45,643 bases of DNA from Bryobacterales bacterium (GCA_028819215.1 JAPPMG010000046.1:1-45643); one strand, 5' to 3'. Numbered from the stretch's first letter, positions 24,930 through 34,687 are shown. Numbers and translations are program-made. The notes: generated by a model from the letters alone, not told the origin.

Positions 24930-26057
24930 TCAGCAACTGGAGCCGTCGCCGCCAGGCAGGGTCTCGCGGAAAAAGCGCAGCCAGTTTCCGCTAAAGACTT
25001 GGTTCACTTGCGAGTCGCTATATCCTTGTTGAATCAAAACTTCTGCGATCTGGTGGAGGTCAGCGATGGTGTCGAGGCCGACAGGGCTCTGCTCGGTACC
25101 GAATCCGCCGTCAAGGTCGCTGCCAATCGCGACGTGGTCGACATCCCCGGCGACCGAGCAAATGTGGTCGATGTGCGCGACCACTGATTCGAAGGACGCG
25201 CGTTGGCGCTGGCTGTCGTCCCTGACATAGCCGGGCACAAGCATCCACTCGTCCATCACCACGCCGATCACTCCGCCCCGATCCACGACAGAGCCTATTT
25301 GCTCGTCGCTGATCTGGCGATCATGCTCGACCAGCGCGCGGCAGTTGCCGTGGCTGATGAAGACGGCCCCCTCGAAGAGATCGAGCGCCTCCGCAAACGC
25401 CAGGTCCGCAGTGTGGACTAGGTCCAAGATCATTCCCAGCTCGTCAAACGCAGCAAGCAGTTCCCTGCCCTTGGCCGTGAGCGGGCCATCGCCACCCGTA
25501 CCCATCGCATACGCACTTGGCCCGTAGTGGGCCAAGCAGGCCGTGCGGAGCCCTTGTTGATACCACCAACGAGCTTGCGACGGCTCGACGATTGGATCAC
25601 ATCCTTCCATGCTCAGAATCAGTCCCAGTGGAGCGTCGCTCTCGGCCCAAAGACGATCTAGCTCCTCAGTGGAGCGGATCATGCGGACGTGCCCCTGTTG
25701 CTCCAAGAGGCGGTAGTAGGCTAACTGTCCCTGGGCCGCCGCACAGGCGATCGTCTGGTTGGCGAAGTCGAGGTCCTCACGCAGGATGACCGGTCCGTGG
25801 CTGCGGTCGCCGGTTTGCCCAAGGTTCTCAACCGGTTCGGGCAAATTGTCCGGCAAGGCGCGGCACAGCAACGTTCCGAGGCACACGCGCACGTTCGCAC
25901 GACGCATCTCCGGTAGGCTGACGGTGCAGTTCCCGCGGTAGCTCCCGCTCATTCCGGACTCGACTTCTCGCATCCGGTCCAACTCCAAGAGCTGGTCGCG
26001 GTCGTAGGACAGGGCGTTCCACGCTATGTCCAAGTGGGCATCGATAATCGGTCTCAT
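24930..26057 (-). CDS. Membrane dipeptidase-like enzyme (peptidase family M19)
   Basis: A 375-residue zinc dipeptidase. The ligands are visible in order: HLD in IIDAHLDIAWN (H8, D10), the bridging Glu in LSMEGCDP, His in LVHTADLAF, His in ISHGNCRAL, and the Asp in GSDLDGGFG. No signal peptide is seen, so it may be cytoplasmic, although renal-dipeptidase relatives are membrane-anchored. ATG at 26057, eight bases after the sulfatase stop, was preferred; an ATG at 26096 would overlap the sulfatase by 31 bp. It probably cleaves dipeptides, possibly D-amino acid ones. The pairing with a sulfatase suggests breakdown of a glycopeptide-like or sulfated peptide substrate, but this is inference. Confidence 0.85.
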   Translation of the reverse strand: MRPIIDAHLDIAWNALSYDRDQLLELDRMREVESGMSGSYRGNCTVSLPEMRRANVRVCLGTLLCRALPDNLPEPVENLGQTGDRSHGPVILREDLDFANQTIACAAAQGQLAYYRLLEQQGHVRMIRSTEELDRLWAESDAPLGLILSMEGCDPIVEPSQARWWYQQGLRTACLAHYGPSAYAMGTGGDGPLTAKGRELLAAFDELGMILDLVHTADLAFAEALDLFEGAVFISHGNCRALVEHDRQISDEQIGSVVDRGGVIGVVMDEWMLVPGYVRDDSQRQRASFESVVAHIDHICSVAGDVDHVAIGSDLDGGFGTEQSPVGLDTIADLHQIAEVLIQQGYSDSQVNQVFSGNWLRFFRETLPGGDGSSC

Positions 26058-26065
26058 GGTCGCGG

Positions 26066-27451
26066 TCACATCACCTTGGGAATAGAGCTCCACCAAGCGG
26101 TCAGAGCGCTCCTGAGCCTCGCCACAACCTCTGCGTGGCGTTCGGCTACGTTGTCGGTCTCGTCGAATCCTGCACTGAAGTCGTAAAGTTCCAGACGCCT
26201 GCCATCAGGTTCCATCAGCAGCTTCCAGTTCCCGTCCCGCACGGCTAGGGCCGGGCTGCGGTCCGATTCCAATCCGGGACGCAAGTAGCTCGGGTCGCGC
26301 CCGTACTCCCAGAAAATCGCCTGCTCTCGTAGCGGCTCTTCCCCCCGAAACGCCCGGCTCATGTCAACCCCGTCGAACTTCGTGTCCGGCAGAGGGATCC
26401 CCGCCAGACGACAGAATGTCGGGAACAGATCAACCGCAGTGACTACAGTCTTGGAATTCGTCGCGCCAGCGGGCGCTTGGCCCGACCAGCGGACGATCAG
26501 GGGCTCGCGAATGCCGCCCTCATAAAGGCTCCACTTGCGCCCGCGCAGTCCGTTTGTCTTGCCCGGCGGATCATAGCCCTCGTCGTAGTATCGCTTCCAT
26601 GCAGTAGGGCCGTTGTCGCTGGCCAGCACCAAGACGGTATCCTTGCCCAGCCCGAGACCGTCGATCTCGCGGAAAAGCCGCCCCAACTGGCGGTCCATCT
26701 CGTCAATCACCGCAAAGTACTCCTGCCTGTACGGATTCGAGGCAAACTTCGCGAACTTGGCGAGGAGTTCCGGCTTCGGAAAGAACCGGTCGTGGACATC
26801 GTTGAGCCAGACATGGAAATAGAACGAACGGTCTTTGTTCCTGCGGATGAAGTCGATCGCACGGTCCACGTAGATCTCGGTCATCTCGTGCTTGGGCACA
26901 TCGCGGATCGTGCCGTGGCCAAGCCGCTTGCTCTGCTCCGACAAGCCGCCAGGAGGCAGGATACGATCCCCGAGCCCCTCAAACGACACAAGTGACTCAT
27001 CGAAACCGTAGGCCTGCGGCAGCGGTGCGTCGTCCACGTCTCGGCCACCGCCCATGTGCCACTTCCCGAAATGCGCGGTGGCGTAGCCCGCATCTTGGAA
27101 CGTCCGGGCAATGGCGGGAACCGTCGGATCCAAGAAGTTCCGCATGCCGCGCTCCCTGTTGCGCTCTCGGGAGTTGAGATACGAGTGAATCAGGTGCCGC
27201 GCGGGGTACTGGCCTGTTGTGATCCCGACCCTTGACGGCGAGCAGATCGGCGAAGCAACGTAGAACTGCTCGAATTTGACACCCTCCGCGGCCAAGCGGT
27301 CAATATTTGGGGTCGCGACGTCAGTGTTGCCGTAGCAACTCAGGTCACCGTACCCCATGTCGTCGATGAATACGAAGACGAAGTTGGGCCGGTCCGCAGC
27401 GGATACGGCAAGCCCACTGCCAACCAGGGCGAGAAGAATCCGATACAGCAT
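26066..27451 (-). CDS. Exported S1-type sulfatase (arylsulfatase A-like)
   Basis: A 461-residue sulfatase with signal peptide (residues 1-18, ending AVSA), metal ligands in FIDDMGYGD (D30, D31) and the formylglycine site CSPSR at Cys70. TTGQYPARH, HFGKWHMGG, LASDNGPT and GGIREPLIVRWSG follow the arylsulfatase/N-acetylgalactosamine-6-sulfatase pattern. It should act on sulfated sugars or glycosaminoglycan-like substrates outside the cytoplasm. It is the first gene of a two-gene operon with the dipeptidase and is divergent from the Gfo/Idh gene. Confidence 0.93.
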   Translation of the reverse strand: MLYRILLALVGSGLAVSAADRPNFVFVFIDDMGYGDLSCYGNTDVATPNIDRLAAEGVKFEQFYVASPICSPSRVGITTGQYPARHLIHSYLNSRERNRERGMRNFLDPTVPAIARTFQDAGYATAHFGKWHMGGGRDVDDAPLPQAYGFDESLVSFEGLGDRILPPGGLSEQSKRLGHGTIRDVPKHEMTEIYVDRAIDFIRRNKDRSFYFHVWLNDVHDRFFPKPELLAKFAKFASNPYRQEYFAVIDEMDRQLGRLFREIDGLGLGKDTVLVLASDNGPTAWKRYYDEGYDPPGKTNGLRGRKWSLYEGGIREPLIVRWSGQAPAGATNSKTVVTAVDLFPTFCRLAGIPLPDTKFDGVDMSRAFRGEEPLREQAIFWEYGRDPSYLRPGLESDRSPALAVRDGNWKLLMEPDGRRLELYDFSAGFDETDNVAERHAEVVARLRSALTAWWSSIPKVM

Positions 27452-27621
27452 GCGAGTCGACCCGGCCGCGGATAGCAGCGGCGCCGGGGTCTCCGCATGA
27501 TACCCTGCGCAACACCGTGGGTCATACGCGGGACGCCGCCCATTCGCTGACGCACGGCTACACTAGAATCCCAGCGGGCGGCACAGAAACAACAACTCAG
27601 TGCCCGCCATCCTAGGCCGCC

Positions 27622-28884
27622 ATGAACCGCAGACACCTACTGACCGCCGCAGCTGCCACAGCTGCCTCCTACGAGAAGATCCTTGGGGCGAACGATCGCA
27701 TCCAGCTTGGGATCATCGGCACGGGTAACCGCGGTGGCCAAGTCTGGAGGGAAGCCCTTCAGCAGCCGGATGCGGATCCGGTTGCCGCGTGCGACGTGTA
27801 CGAACCCCATCTGGAGAGTGCTCTGAGTGCCTCTAAGGGCCAGGCCAAGGCGTACAGGGACTTCCGGTCGCTCTTGGAGCACCGTCCCATGGACGCCGTG
27901 CTGATCGCAACGCCCGATCACTGGCATGCGATTCAGACGATCATGGCGTGCCGCGCCGGGTTAGACGTGTACGTGGAGAAGCCGCTCTCCTTGACGGTTG
28001 AGGAGGGTCGCAAGATGGTCGATGCGGCCCGCCAGTACGACCGCGTCGTGCAGACTGGCAGCCAGCAGCGCTCGGGCCCGCACTACATCGAGGCAATCGA
28101 AATTGTTCGCTCCGGCGAAATCGGCGACGTTCACCACGTGGAAGCAGGAATGGAGCGAAATTCAATGCCGGGCTTCGGAACGCCCCAAGACGCCCAGCCG
28201 CCGGCCGACTTCAACTACGACATGTGGTTGGGGCCCGCCCCAGCCCATCCGTACAACCCACTGCGAGGCCACTACCACTTCCGATGGTTCTGGGACCAGT
28301 CCGGCGGCCAGATGACCAACTGGGGTGCCCACAACATCGATATCGCTCGCTGGGGCATGGGCGTCGAGTCCCCGACCTCCGTAATGGGCTGCGGCGGGAG
28401 GTTCGCCATCCAGGACAACGGCGAGACGCCCGACGTGCAAGAAGTGCTCTACGAGGTCGATCAGGGCATTCTGACTTGGTCGGTTCGCGAACTGAACGGC
28501 ACCCGCGGTTCGTACCTCGTCTTCCATGGCACAAAGGCCGACCTAGACGTCGACCGTAGCGGTTACGCCTTGCGGGGCCAGAAATGGCAGCGAAAGGATC
28601 CGGCAATGGCTCAGGACCGCGAATCAAGGCCAGAGAACGCATCTCGTAAGCTGACAGCTCAGCACATTCGCAACTTTCTCGACTGCGTCAAGAGCCGCGA
28701 GCGTCCCTCTGCCGACGTGGAGATCGGCCATCGCACCGCGGTGTTCTGTCACTTGGGAAATATTGCTACCCGCCTGGGTCGGTCCTTGCAGTGGGACGGG
28801 GCCAAGGAGCGGTTCTTGGCAGACGAGGAAGCGAACCGCTCGTTGTCAAAGCCATATCGCAGTCCTTGGACACTGGACATCTAG
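27622..28884 (+). CDS. Tat-exported Gfo/Idh/MocA oxidoreductase
   Basis: A 420-residue NAD(P)-dependent sugar oxidoreductase of the Gfo/Idh/MocA family. The N-terminus [15 protein letters not shown] looks like a Tat signal. The Rossmann motif is [10 protein letters not shown] (residues 33-42), the family's catalytic-site Lys is in VEKPLSL, and a conserved [25 protein letters not shown] substrate segment is near residue 220 (here [19 protein letters not shown]). Such exported members are plentiful in Acidobacteriota and Planctomycetota and are thought to act on sugars with the cofactor bound before export; the substrate is unknown. No ribosome site is obvious. TAGAAT at 27564-27569 may be its -10. 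A damaged copy lies at 29997-30360. Confidence 0.9.
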   Translation: MNRRHLLTAAAATAASYEKILGANDRIQLGIIGTGNRGGQVWREALQQPDADPVAACDVYEPHLESALSASKGQAKAYRDFRSLLEHRPMDAVLIATPDHWHAIQTIMACRAGLDVYVEKPLSLTVEEGRKMVDAARQYDRVVQTGSQQRSGPHYIEAIEIVRSGEIGDVHHVEAGMERNSMPGFGTPQDAQPPADFNYDMWLGPAPAHPYNPLRGHYHFRWFWDQSGGQMTNWGAHNIDIARWGMGVESPTSVMGCGGRFAIQDNGETPDVQEVLYEVDQGILTWSVRELNGTRGSYLVFHGTKADLDVDRSGYALRGQKWQRKDPAMAQDRESRPENASRKLTAQHIRNFLDCVKSRERPSADVEIGHRTAVFCHLGNIATRLGRSLQWDGAKERFLADEEANRSLSKPYRSPWTLDI

Positions 28885-28974
28885 CCAAGGCGCGACCGGC
28901 GAGCCGCTGCGGCCGCCTCTGGCGAGCAAGGCGCTGCACCTGGCCGCCGAGCGTTCACCCCGGGGACGTCACGG

Positions 28975-29937
28975 TCAGGGCGGTGAGTTGTCAGCTGTCG
29001 TTTCCATCCTCTCGAGCACCCGCCTGACAGCCTCCACGATCACATCTGGCTGATCGTGCTGGATGAAGTGACCCGCACCAACTACGACCTGCCACTCGCT
29101 GTTTGTCGACAGCCGAGACAAGTCTTCCTGCATGGCCTGCCAGGACTCCGCTCGCCTCTGGCCCTGGCTCAAGACCACGAGCGGCTTGCTCCCAAGATCG
29201 ACAGCGCTCTCGGCAACCTGCCGCAAGCTCTCGCGCAGACCGGACATTTCCCTTATGGCGGTTCGAAGTGTCCGATTGGTCATCAATAGTTCTCTCTCCT
29301 GCTCTCGTACCGAAATGTCGCGCGACTCTGGATTGCCAGCCGGCACGGGAAACAGCAGCCGCACGATTCCAATCGGTCCAAGGGTCTTCATCGCAAACGA
29401 GATCGTGTCGATCTCTCGTAGGTCCAGCGTGCGATGGGCTTGGCCTGGATGTGACGAATCCACTAACACCATGCCCACGAAGTCATTCGGAAACCGCATG
29501 GCGTACAACTGCATCACCAAGCCACCAAACGAGTGTCCCGCAAGGATGTAGGGTGGGCTGATATCAGCTCTTTGCAAGACCATTCTCAACTCTTGCGCGA
29601 TCGTCTCGACAGTCCGTGTCGAGTCAGTCGATTGGCTCCAGCCGTATCCCGGTCGGTCGTACGTGCATACTCGCGTCAGTTCGGCAATTTCGGAAAACAC
29701 CGACATCCACGTCAGCGAACTGGCGGGCAGGCCCGCCTCGAGGATCACGGTCGGGGAGCCCTCTCCGGCACAGAGCAGATGAACGTTCCGACCATCCAAT
29801 TCGACCAGTCTGCCTGGCGGAGGGTTGTTGCGCAGGCTGATGTGCGACGACAACGCCTGATATCCCGTTGTCGCGACGACGCCAAAGACGACCCCTGCGC
29901 CCACCCACAGAACGACGCGCTTCAACGACTTGTTCAC
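28975..29937 (-). CDS. Membrane-anchored alpha/beta hydrolase, copy 1
   Basis: A 320-residue serine hydrolase with one N-terminal transmembrane segment (VVLWVGAGVVFGVVATTGY), so the catalytic domain should face the periplasm. The nucleophile is in ILAGHSFGGLVMQLYA, an oxyanion-type segment is in CTYDRPGYGWS, the acid is probably in LVVLSQGQRRAE or nearby, and the catalytic His is in VGAGHFIQHDQPD. GTG at 29937 was chosen because the second copy starts at the corresponding GTG; a TTG 45 bases upstream would add an unmatched extension. Esterase, lipase or haloalkane-type activity cannot be decided. It converges on the Gfo/Idh gene. Confidence 0.85.
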   Translation of the reverse strand: MNKSLKRVVLWVGAGVVFGVVATTGYQALSSHISLRNNPPPGRLVELDGRNVHLLCAGEGSPTVILEAGLPASSLTWMSVFSEIAELTRVCTYDRPGYGWSQSTDSTRTVETIAQELRMVLQRADISPPYILAGHSFGGLVMQLYAMRFPNDFVGMVLVDSSHPGQAHRTLDLREIDTISFAMKTLGPIGIVRLLFPVPAGNPESRDISVREQERELLMTNRTLRTAIREMSGLRESLRQVAESAVDLGSKPLVVLSQGQRRAESWQAMQEDLSRLSTNSEWQVVVGAGHFIQHDQPDVIVEAVRRVLERMETTADNSPP

Positions 29938-29996
29938 TCGATCAGTTAGACGCCGACTGAGCGGAGTGAGTTCCGTTCCCAAGTTCCGCTAGGGCC

Positions 29997-30360
29997 GCTT
30001 GCTACGGGAAGACCCTCACGGCGAACGAGCGTATCTGACTTGGGATGATTGGTACCGGCGATTGCGGCGGCCAAATCTGGGAAGAGGCCATCGAACAGCC
30101 GGAAACGGACGCGTCCGCTCCCTATGAGGTCCGCGAACCCCACATCGAGAGCGCCTTGAGCGCGCCCAACGGCCCGGCCAAGGCGTACAGGGAATTCCAC
30201 CCGCTCTGGGGTACTCTCCTGCGGTGTTCTCGCATCTAGGCAAGATTGCCACTCGTCGCAGGCGGTCCTTGCAATGGGGAAGTGACACCGAGTGGTTCGG
30301 GGCAGACAAGGGGGCGAGCCATTCGGTGCCAAGGGGTATTCCCTACCCCTTGGACCCCGG
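29997..30360 (+). pseudogene. Gfo/Idh/MocA oxidoreductase remnant (second copy)
   Basis: The forward strand aligns with the intact oxidoreductase at 27622. The first piece reads ACYGKTLTANERI, a TGA at 30036-30038 where the intact gene has a Gln codon, then LGMIGTGDCGGQIWEEA and on to AKAYREF near 30200. The second piece, in another frame from about 30218, reads VFSHLGKIATRRRRSLQW, matching the C-terminus. About 300 codons between the two are deleted, and the original stop is lost. The gene is dead. Confidence 0.85.
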
Positions 30361-30460
30361 GACAATTGGCCGCGTTGCGATGGGTTGGGCTTGGAACGGC
30401 GGATCTCGCAAGGAAGACTCCGCACACCTCCAGCGAGCGTGCGAGTGGCGGACACCGGAC

Positions 30461-31426
30461 TCAAGGCGATGAACCGTCGGCCGTAGCCGCCGACTTCTCA
30501 ATCACCCTTCGGACAGCATCCACGACCACATCTGGCCGGTCATGCTGAATGAAGTGGCCAGCACCCTCCACCAACTGCCACTCGCTGTTTGTCGACAGCC
30601 GAGACAAGTCCTCTTGCATGTGATGCCACCACTCGACTCGGCGCCGTCCTCCGGTCAAAACCACGAGCGGCTTGTCACCAAAGTCCACAGAACTATTCCC
30701 AACCTCCCGCAGGCTTTGGCGCAGGACCGACATTTCCGCCACTATGGTCCGGAGGCTTCGATTGGTCATCAATAGTTCCCTTTCCTGCTCTCGTACCAAG
30801 ATGTCGCGCGAATCCGGATCGCCGGCCGGCACAGGAAGCAGTATCCGGGCCAATCCAAGCGGCCCGGCGACCTTGAGTGCCAGCACGAGACCTTCGATCT
30901 CTCTCAGATCTGAGGTGCGATGGACCTGGTCGGGATGCGACGAGTCCACCAACACCACACCTTCGAAGTCAGTCGGAAATCGAGCGGCGTACAACTGCAT
31001 CAACAGGCCTCCAAGGGAGTGCCCTGCGAGAACATAAGGTGGTTTTATTTCAGCGACTTGCAAGAGCAGATTCAACTCTTGCACGATCGTCTCGGCAGTC
31101 CGCGGCGAACCGGCGGGCTCGCTCCAGCCATAACCCGGCCTGTCGTAAGTGCATACCCGCGTTAGCTCGGCAATCTCGGAGAACACCGACATCCATGCTA
31201 GCGAGCCAGCACCGGCTTCAAGGATCACCGTCGGGGATCCCTCTCCGGCACAGAGCAGATGGACCTGCCGTCCGTTCAATTCGACTAGTCTGCCTGGCGG
31301 AGGGTGGTTCCGAAGGCTGAGATGCGAAAGCAGGGATTGCAGCCCCGCTGCCGCGATGACCACGACGACGAGTGCCCCGGCGACCCACAGAACGATACGC
31401 TTCAAGCGCTGCGGCCATCTGCTCAC
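30461..31426 (-). CDS. Membrane-anchored alpha/beta hydrolase, copy 2
   Basis: A 321-residue paralogue of the hydrolase at 28975. It keeps one N-terminal membrane segment (IVLWVAGALVVVVIAAAGL), CTYDRPGYGWSEP, the nucleophile in LAGHSLGGLLMQLYA, and the His in EGAGHFIQHDRPD. The start is GTG at the position matching copy 1. All catalytic elements are intact although the neighbouring oxidoreductase copy is destroyed, so the hydrolase appears to be kept by selection on its own. Differences from copy 1 cluster near residues 90-130 and 180-200, which could alter specificity. Confidence 0.85.
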   Translation of the reverse strand: MSRWPQRLKRIVLWVAGALVVVVIAAAGLQSLLSHLSLRNHPPPGRLVELNGRQVHLLCAGEGSPTVILEAGAGSLAWMSVFSEIAELTRVCTYDRPGYGWSEPAGSPRTAETIVQELNLLLQVAEIKPPYVLAGHSLGGLLMQLYAARFPTDFEGVVLVDSSHPDQVHRTSDLREIEGLVLALKVAGPLGLARILLPVPAGDPDSRDILVREQERELLMTNRSLRTIVAEMSVLRQSLREVGNSSVDFGDKPLVVLTGGRRRVEWWHHMQEDLSRLSTNSEWQLVEGAGHFIQHDRPDVVVDAVRRVIEKSAATADGSSP

Positions 31427-31588
31427 TGGATCAGGTAGACACCGTCCACGAGGAGCAAGTTCCCAGGCTCAGCGATCACTGGCGACGCGGCAACGCAGTC
31501 GCATTCGGGCAAGACTCCCCTGAGAGGCATCCGTCCTAGTTACGACCCCGCTGCGAGGGGCGCGGTCGAATAGAGATCACGGTCGACC

Positions 31589-32914
31589 CTAGGATGCGAT
31601 CTTGTACAGCGTGGAGTACGTTCGGATGAGCAGTCCGGAATCAACGATCGCGGGCGTGGCCATACACATCTCCCCTAGTTCGTTGGCCCCGAGCAGCTTG
31701 AACTCTGGTCCGGCTTCGACGACGAACGTTGTACCGGCCTCATCAAGGCAGAACAGCTTGCCGTTGTAAGCCCACGGCGACGCTGTGAAGTTCATGGAAT
31801 CACGCGATACGCGCTGCTTGCCGTACACCTCTTCGCCGGTCTTCGCATCATGGCAAGTGAGGAAACCCCGGTCGAACAGCGTGTAGTAGTACCCCCTGTA
31901 GACCAATCCGGACGGGTGATACGGCCCACCCTGCGGAACGCTCCAGGCGATGTACTCGTTCGACGTCACGCCTTCCGGCAAAGTGATGTTGCCTGAGGCA
32001 CCAGGACGGATCGCATAAATCGGGCGGTCCTGGCTGCTCATGTAGCCCGAAGTCACGTACAAGAGCCCGCCAGACGAGAACGGCGTCGGAATGGCAAGCG
32101 ACGACAACCGGCTCAACTCCCACAGCACTCTCCCGTCAAGGTCGTAGGAACGAAGCTTTTCGCGCCCCATCGTGATGATCTCGGTCCGTTCTCCGCTCTC
32201 CCAGATGAACGGAGTGGACCATGTGGTGGGTTCGTCACGATCCACGCGCCAGATCTCTTGCCCCGTCATCTTGTCCAGAGCAACCAGATAAGACTGGTCT
32301 TCGCTGTCATTGGTGATGTACAGCCGCCCGCCGTGCAGGGCTGGCGAGGAGGCCGTGCCGTAGGCCCAGCGAGTGCGCACCGGTGGCCATTCTTTCGACC
32401 ACAGCAGTTTGCCGTCGTAGTCGACACACCATGTCCCGAGGTCTCCAACGTGCCCGTAGAGGCGCTCTCCATCCGTGACGCAGGTCTCCGAAGCGTACGA
32501 GTTCTTGCGGTGGCGGCCGACTTTCGGAACGCCGCGATGCAGCTCGGTCTGCCACATCTCCTTTCCGCTGCCGAGTTCGATGCAATGGGCAAGCCAGCGG
32601 TGCTCGTCCTCCGGTCTCGGGCTCTCAACCGCCCCCTGATAGAAGCCCCCCTCGGGAGTCGCGGTCATGCTGGCGGCATGAGCGGACGTGAGAAAGACCC
32701 GCTCGCCCCATGTGATCGGCGACGACCATCCGCTACCACCGATGGCCGCTTTCCACGCGACGTTCTCGGTCGCGCTCCAAGTATCTGGCAGTCCCGCCTC
32801 ATTGGCCGGCACACCGGTCGAATCCGGCCCGCGGAACTTCGACCAGTTGGCCCCCATTCCCGGCACCGCGAGCGGTGCCGACGCCACTGAAAGAAAGCCC
32901 CTTCGACTCAGCAT
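31589..32914 (-). CDS. Exported PQQ-like beta-propeller protein
   Basis: A 441-residue protein. The N-terminus LSRRGFLSVASAPLAVP is a twin-arginine signal. The body is a series of PQQ-type blades, for example NWSKFRGPDSTGV, AWKAAIGGSGWSSPITWGERVF, LLWSKEWPPVRTRWAYGTASSPALHGGRLYI, ALDKMTGQEIWRV and ARPGASGN-like turns. This is the PQQ-binding-like repeat family common in Acidobacteriota and Planctomycetota. The ligands of true PQQ alcohol dehydrogenases are not apparent, so no enzyme activity is claimed. It stands alone between the duplicated hydrolase and a divergent esterase gene. Confidence 0.8.
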   Translation of the reverse strand: MLSRRGFLSVASAPLAVPGMGANWSKFRGPDSTGVPANEAGLPDTWSATENVAWKAAIGGSGWSSPITWGERVFLTSAHAASMTATPEGGFYQGAVESPRPEDEHRWLAHCIELGSGKEMWQTELHRGVPKVGRHRKNSYASETCVTDGERLYGHVGDLGTWCVDYDGKLLWSKEWPPVRTRWAYGTASSPALHGGRLYITNDSEDQSYLVALDKMTGQEIWRVDRDEPTTWSTPFIWESGERTEIITMGREKLRSYDLDGRVLWELSRLSSLAIPTPFSSGGLLYVTSGYMSSQDRPIYAIRPGASGNITLPEGVTSNEYIAWSVPQGGPYHPSGLVYRGYYYTLFDRGFLTCHDAKTGEEVYGKQRVSRDSMNFTASPWAYNGKLFCLDEAGTTFVVEAGPEFKLLGANELGEMCMATPAIVDSGLLIRTYSTLYKIAS

Positions 32915-33192
32915 CTCCTCACCCTCCTCGACTCGGCATGGATCATCGCCCGCACAGCATTACCTCTCGGCATCGCTCAATACTGTAGCGTGAAGCGAAG
33001 CCGGCACACCGGCAGGTGCCGCAACGGCCCTCTCGCACGCGCCGCTCCTCCACGGCCCTACGGGTCGTGTCCGTCTGAGCAGCGCCTAGCAAGCTCAGCA
33101 CATGCCATGTTCGGGCAAGTCGCTCCGTCGGACAGCTCGAGGGGTCGCTACGATAGGGCATGCATCGCTAGATGCGAAAGGAAGAGTTCACT

Positions 33193-34083
33193 ATGTCTTG
33201 CAGATCTGCTGTCGCGATTCTATTTCTTTCCTTCTCCGTCGGCTTGTCGCAAGCCGCCGAGCCGGAAATCTGGGAGCTGTGGCCTGGCACGCCGCCAGGC
33301 GATGTTGGCGACATCGGAGCGGAGCACGACACAACCACGCCGGACGGCCGCATGGTGGCTGGCCGCCGGGTAACCCGCCTGACCAATGTCTCCAAGCCCC
33401 AGCTTTCTATCTTTCGTCCGGCACCCGAACTCGATACCGGTACCGCGGTGATCATCGCTCCGGGTGGTGGGCACAGGATCCTCGCCTACGACCTCGAGGG
33501 AACGGAGGTTGCCGATTGGCTGAACTCGATCGGCGTGACAGCCATCCTGCTCAAGTACCGCGTCCCGGCCCGCGACCAGAACAAGCCCTGGCTAGCGGCC
33601 GCACAAGACGGCCAGCGTGCCGTAAGCGTTGTCCGCGGAAGGGCCGGAGAGATCGGAATCGACCCTGGCAAGATCGGGATCATCGGGTTCTCGGCCGGAG
33701 GTACGCCCGTGCGCTATGCGGCGCTGGTTCGGCAACGCCTCTACGGGCCGGTCGACAAATACGACAGCGTGCCGTTTCGCCCGGACTTCGCAGCGCCGAT
33801 CTACTCCGGTGGCATCCCCGAGGGAGCGGCAATCTCGAAGGACAGCCCTCCGTTCTTCATGGTGATTACACACGACGATCAAAACCGCTCGATCGCCGTT
33901 GCCGAGCTATATATCGCGCTGAAAAGGGCAGGAGTTTCGGCAGAGCTGCACATCTATGAGAGCGGAGGCCACGGATACGGCTTGCGTCCGACCGAGTTGC
34001 CGGTGACTCGCTGGCCAGATCGCATGGAAGAGTGGATGCGAAAACTCCAGTTCCTGATGCCACGGTCTCCTGAGCAGCAGTAG
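33193..34083 (+). CDS. Secreted alpha/beta hydrolase (acetyl-xylan-esterase-like)
   Basis: A 296-residue exported serine esterase. It has a signal peptide (VAILFLSFSVGLSQA), then the substrate loop SIFRPAPELDTGTAVIIAPGGG, the nucleophile in IGIIGFSAGGTPVRYAA, an acid in ITHDDQNRS, and the His in YESGGHGYGL. It resembles the Acidobacteria/Bacteroidota esterases annotated as xylan-esterase-like or endo-1,4-xylanase B-like and probably removes acyl groups from plant or algal polysaccharides. ATG at 33193 was chosen because AAGGAAGAG lies just upstream; ATG at 33172 has none. A short GCATC/GATGC hairpin lies just before the ribosome site. Confidence 0.85.
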   Translation: MSCRSAVAILFLSFSVGLSQAAEPEIWELWPGTPPGDVGDIGAEHDTTTPDGRMVAGRRVTRLTNVSKPQLSIFRPAPELDTGTAVIIAPGGGHRILAYDLEGTEVADWLNSIGVTAILLKYRVPARDQNKPWLAAAQDGQRAVSVVRGRAGEIGIDPGKIGIIGFSAGGTPVRYAALVRQRLYGPVDKYDSVPFRPDFAAPIYSGGIPEGAAISKDSPPFFMVITHDDQNRSIAVAELYIALKRAGVSAELHIYESGGHGYGLRPTELPVTRWPDRMEEWMRKLQFLMPRSPEQQ

Positions 34084-34417
34084 CCGCTCACTGACGCAAC
34101 CACTGAGGCAGGTGTCGATCGCAAGAGCTTGTGGATGGGGACTTAGGCACCCATTGACCGTAGAAGCTCGAGCAGTATGTGCTCTGCAGGCCCTTGACCA
34201 TCCCTGCGCTCACATCGTCGCGCCTGCGGAAATCGGCTAGCGCGCCAGCACAAGTAGCAGTCGGCGAGCAGTCCGGGCTCGACGCAACCGACCGCGATTG
34301 CGGTAAAGACCCGGCCCTCCAGCAGGACGAGTTGGTGACAGCTGCAATCTGATGCCTCGTCGCCTATAGCAGCTATGACATCGTGAGGTCACGAAACAGT
34401 GCCGATCACCGCACGCG
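34084..34417. other. Gap between esterase and antitoxin genes, no gene seen
   Basis: About 330 bp without a credible frame or hairpin terminator. It should hold the promoter of the antitoxin gene at 34418, which usually includes operator half-sites for the ribbon-helix-helix protein; I do not see a clear repeat. Confidence 0.35.
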
Positions 34418-34687
34418 ATGCGAACGACAGTCACCATTGAAGACGCTCTCGCCAAGGAACTGAAGGAAATCGCTCAGCGGTCAGGCAGGTCGTTCAAGCA
34501 GGTCGTGAACGATGCTCTTCGCGCCGGAGTCCGTGACGAGCACATTGCCGACGCTTCGAGACCATATCGCTTGATGCCGCAATCGATGGGCGTTGTCGAT
34601 AGCCGTCTTGACCTCGACAAGGCACTGTCGTTGGCAGATAGTCTTGAAGACAGGGAGCTCGCCGGCAAGCTCATGCCGAGGAAGTGA
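34418..34687 (+). CDS. VapB-type antitoxin (CopG-like ribbon-helix-helix)
   Basis: An 89-residue antitoxin. The N-terminal DNA-binding part reads MRTTVTIEDALAKELKEIA then RSGRSFKQVVNDALRAGV, a classic ribbon-helix-helix. The C-terminal half (residues 55-89, RLDLDKALSLADSLEDREL) should wrap the toxin. Its TGA overlaps the GTG of the toxin remnant in a GTGA arrangement. No strong ribosome site is visible. It may survive as an orphan regulator. Confidence 0.75.
   Translation: MRTTVTIEDALAKELKEIAQRSGRSFKQVVNDALRAGVRDEHIADASRPYRLMPQSMGVVDSRLDLDKALSLADSLEDRELAGKLMPRK

Larger units (their letters stand above)
27622..31426. repeat. Tandem duplication of an oxidoreductase-hydrolase pair
   Basis: Two units have the same order: a forward Gfo/Idh gene followed by a reverse alpha/beta hydrolase gene. 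Unit 1 is 27622-29937 (both intact). Unit 2 is 29997-31426 (oxidoreductase wrecked, hydrolase intact). The hydrolases are identical at most positions, and the oxidoreductase fragments align to the start and the end of the intact copy. The arrangement is best explained by a tandem duplication and later decay of one gene. Confidence 0.8.
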
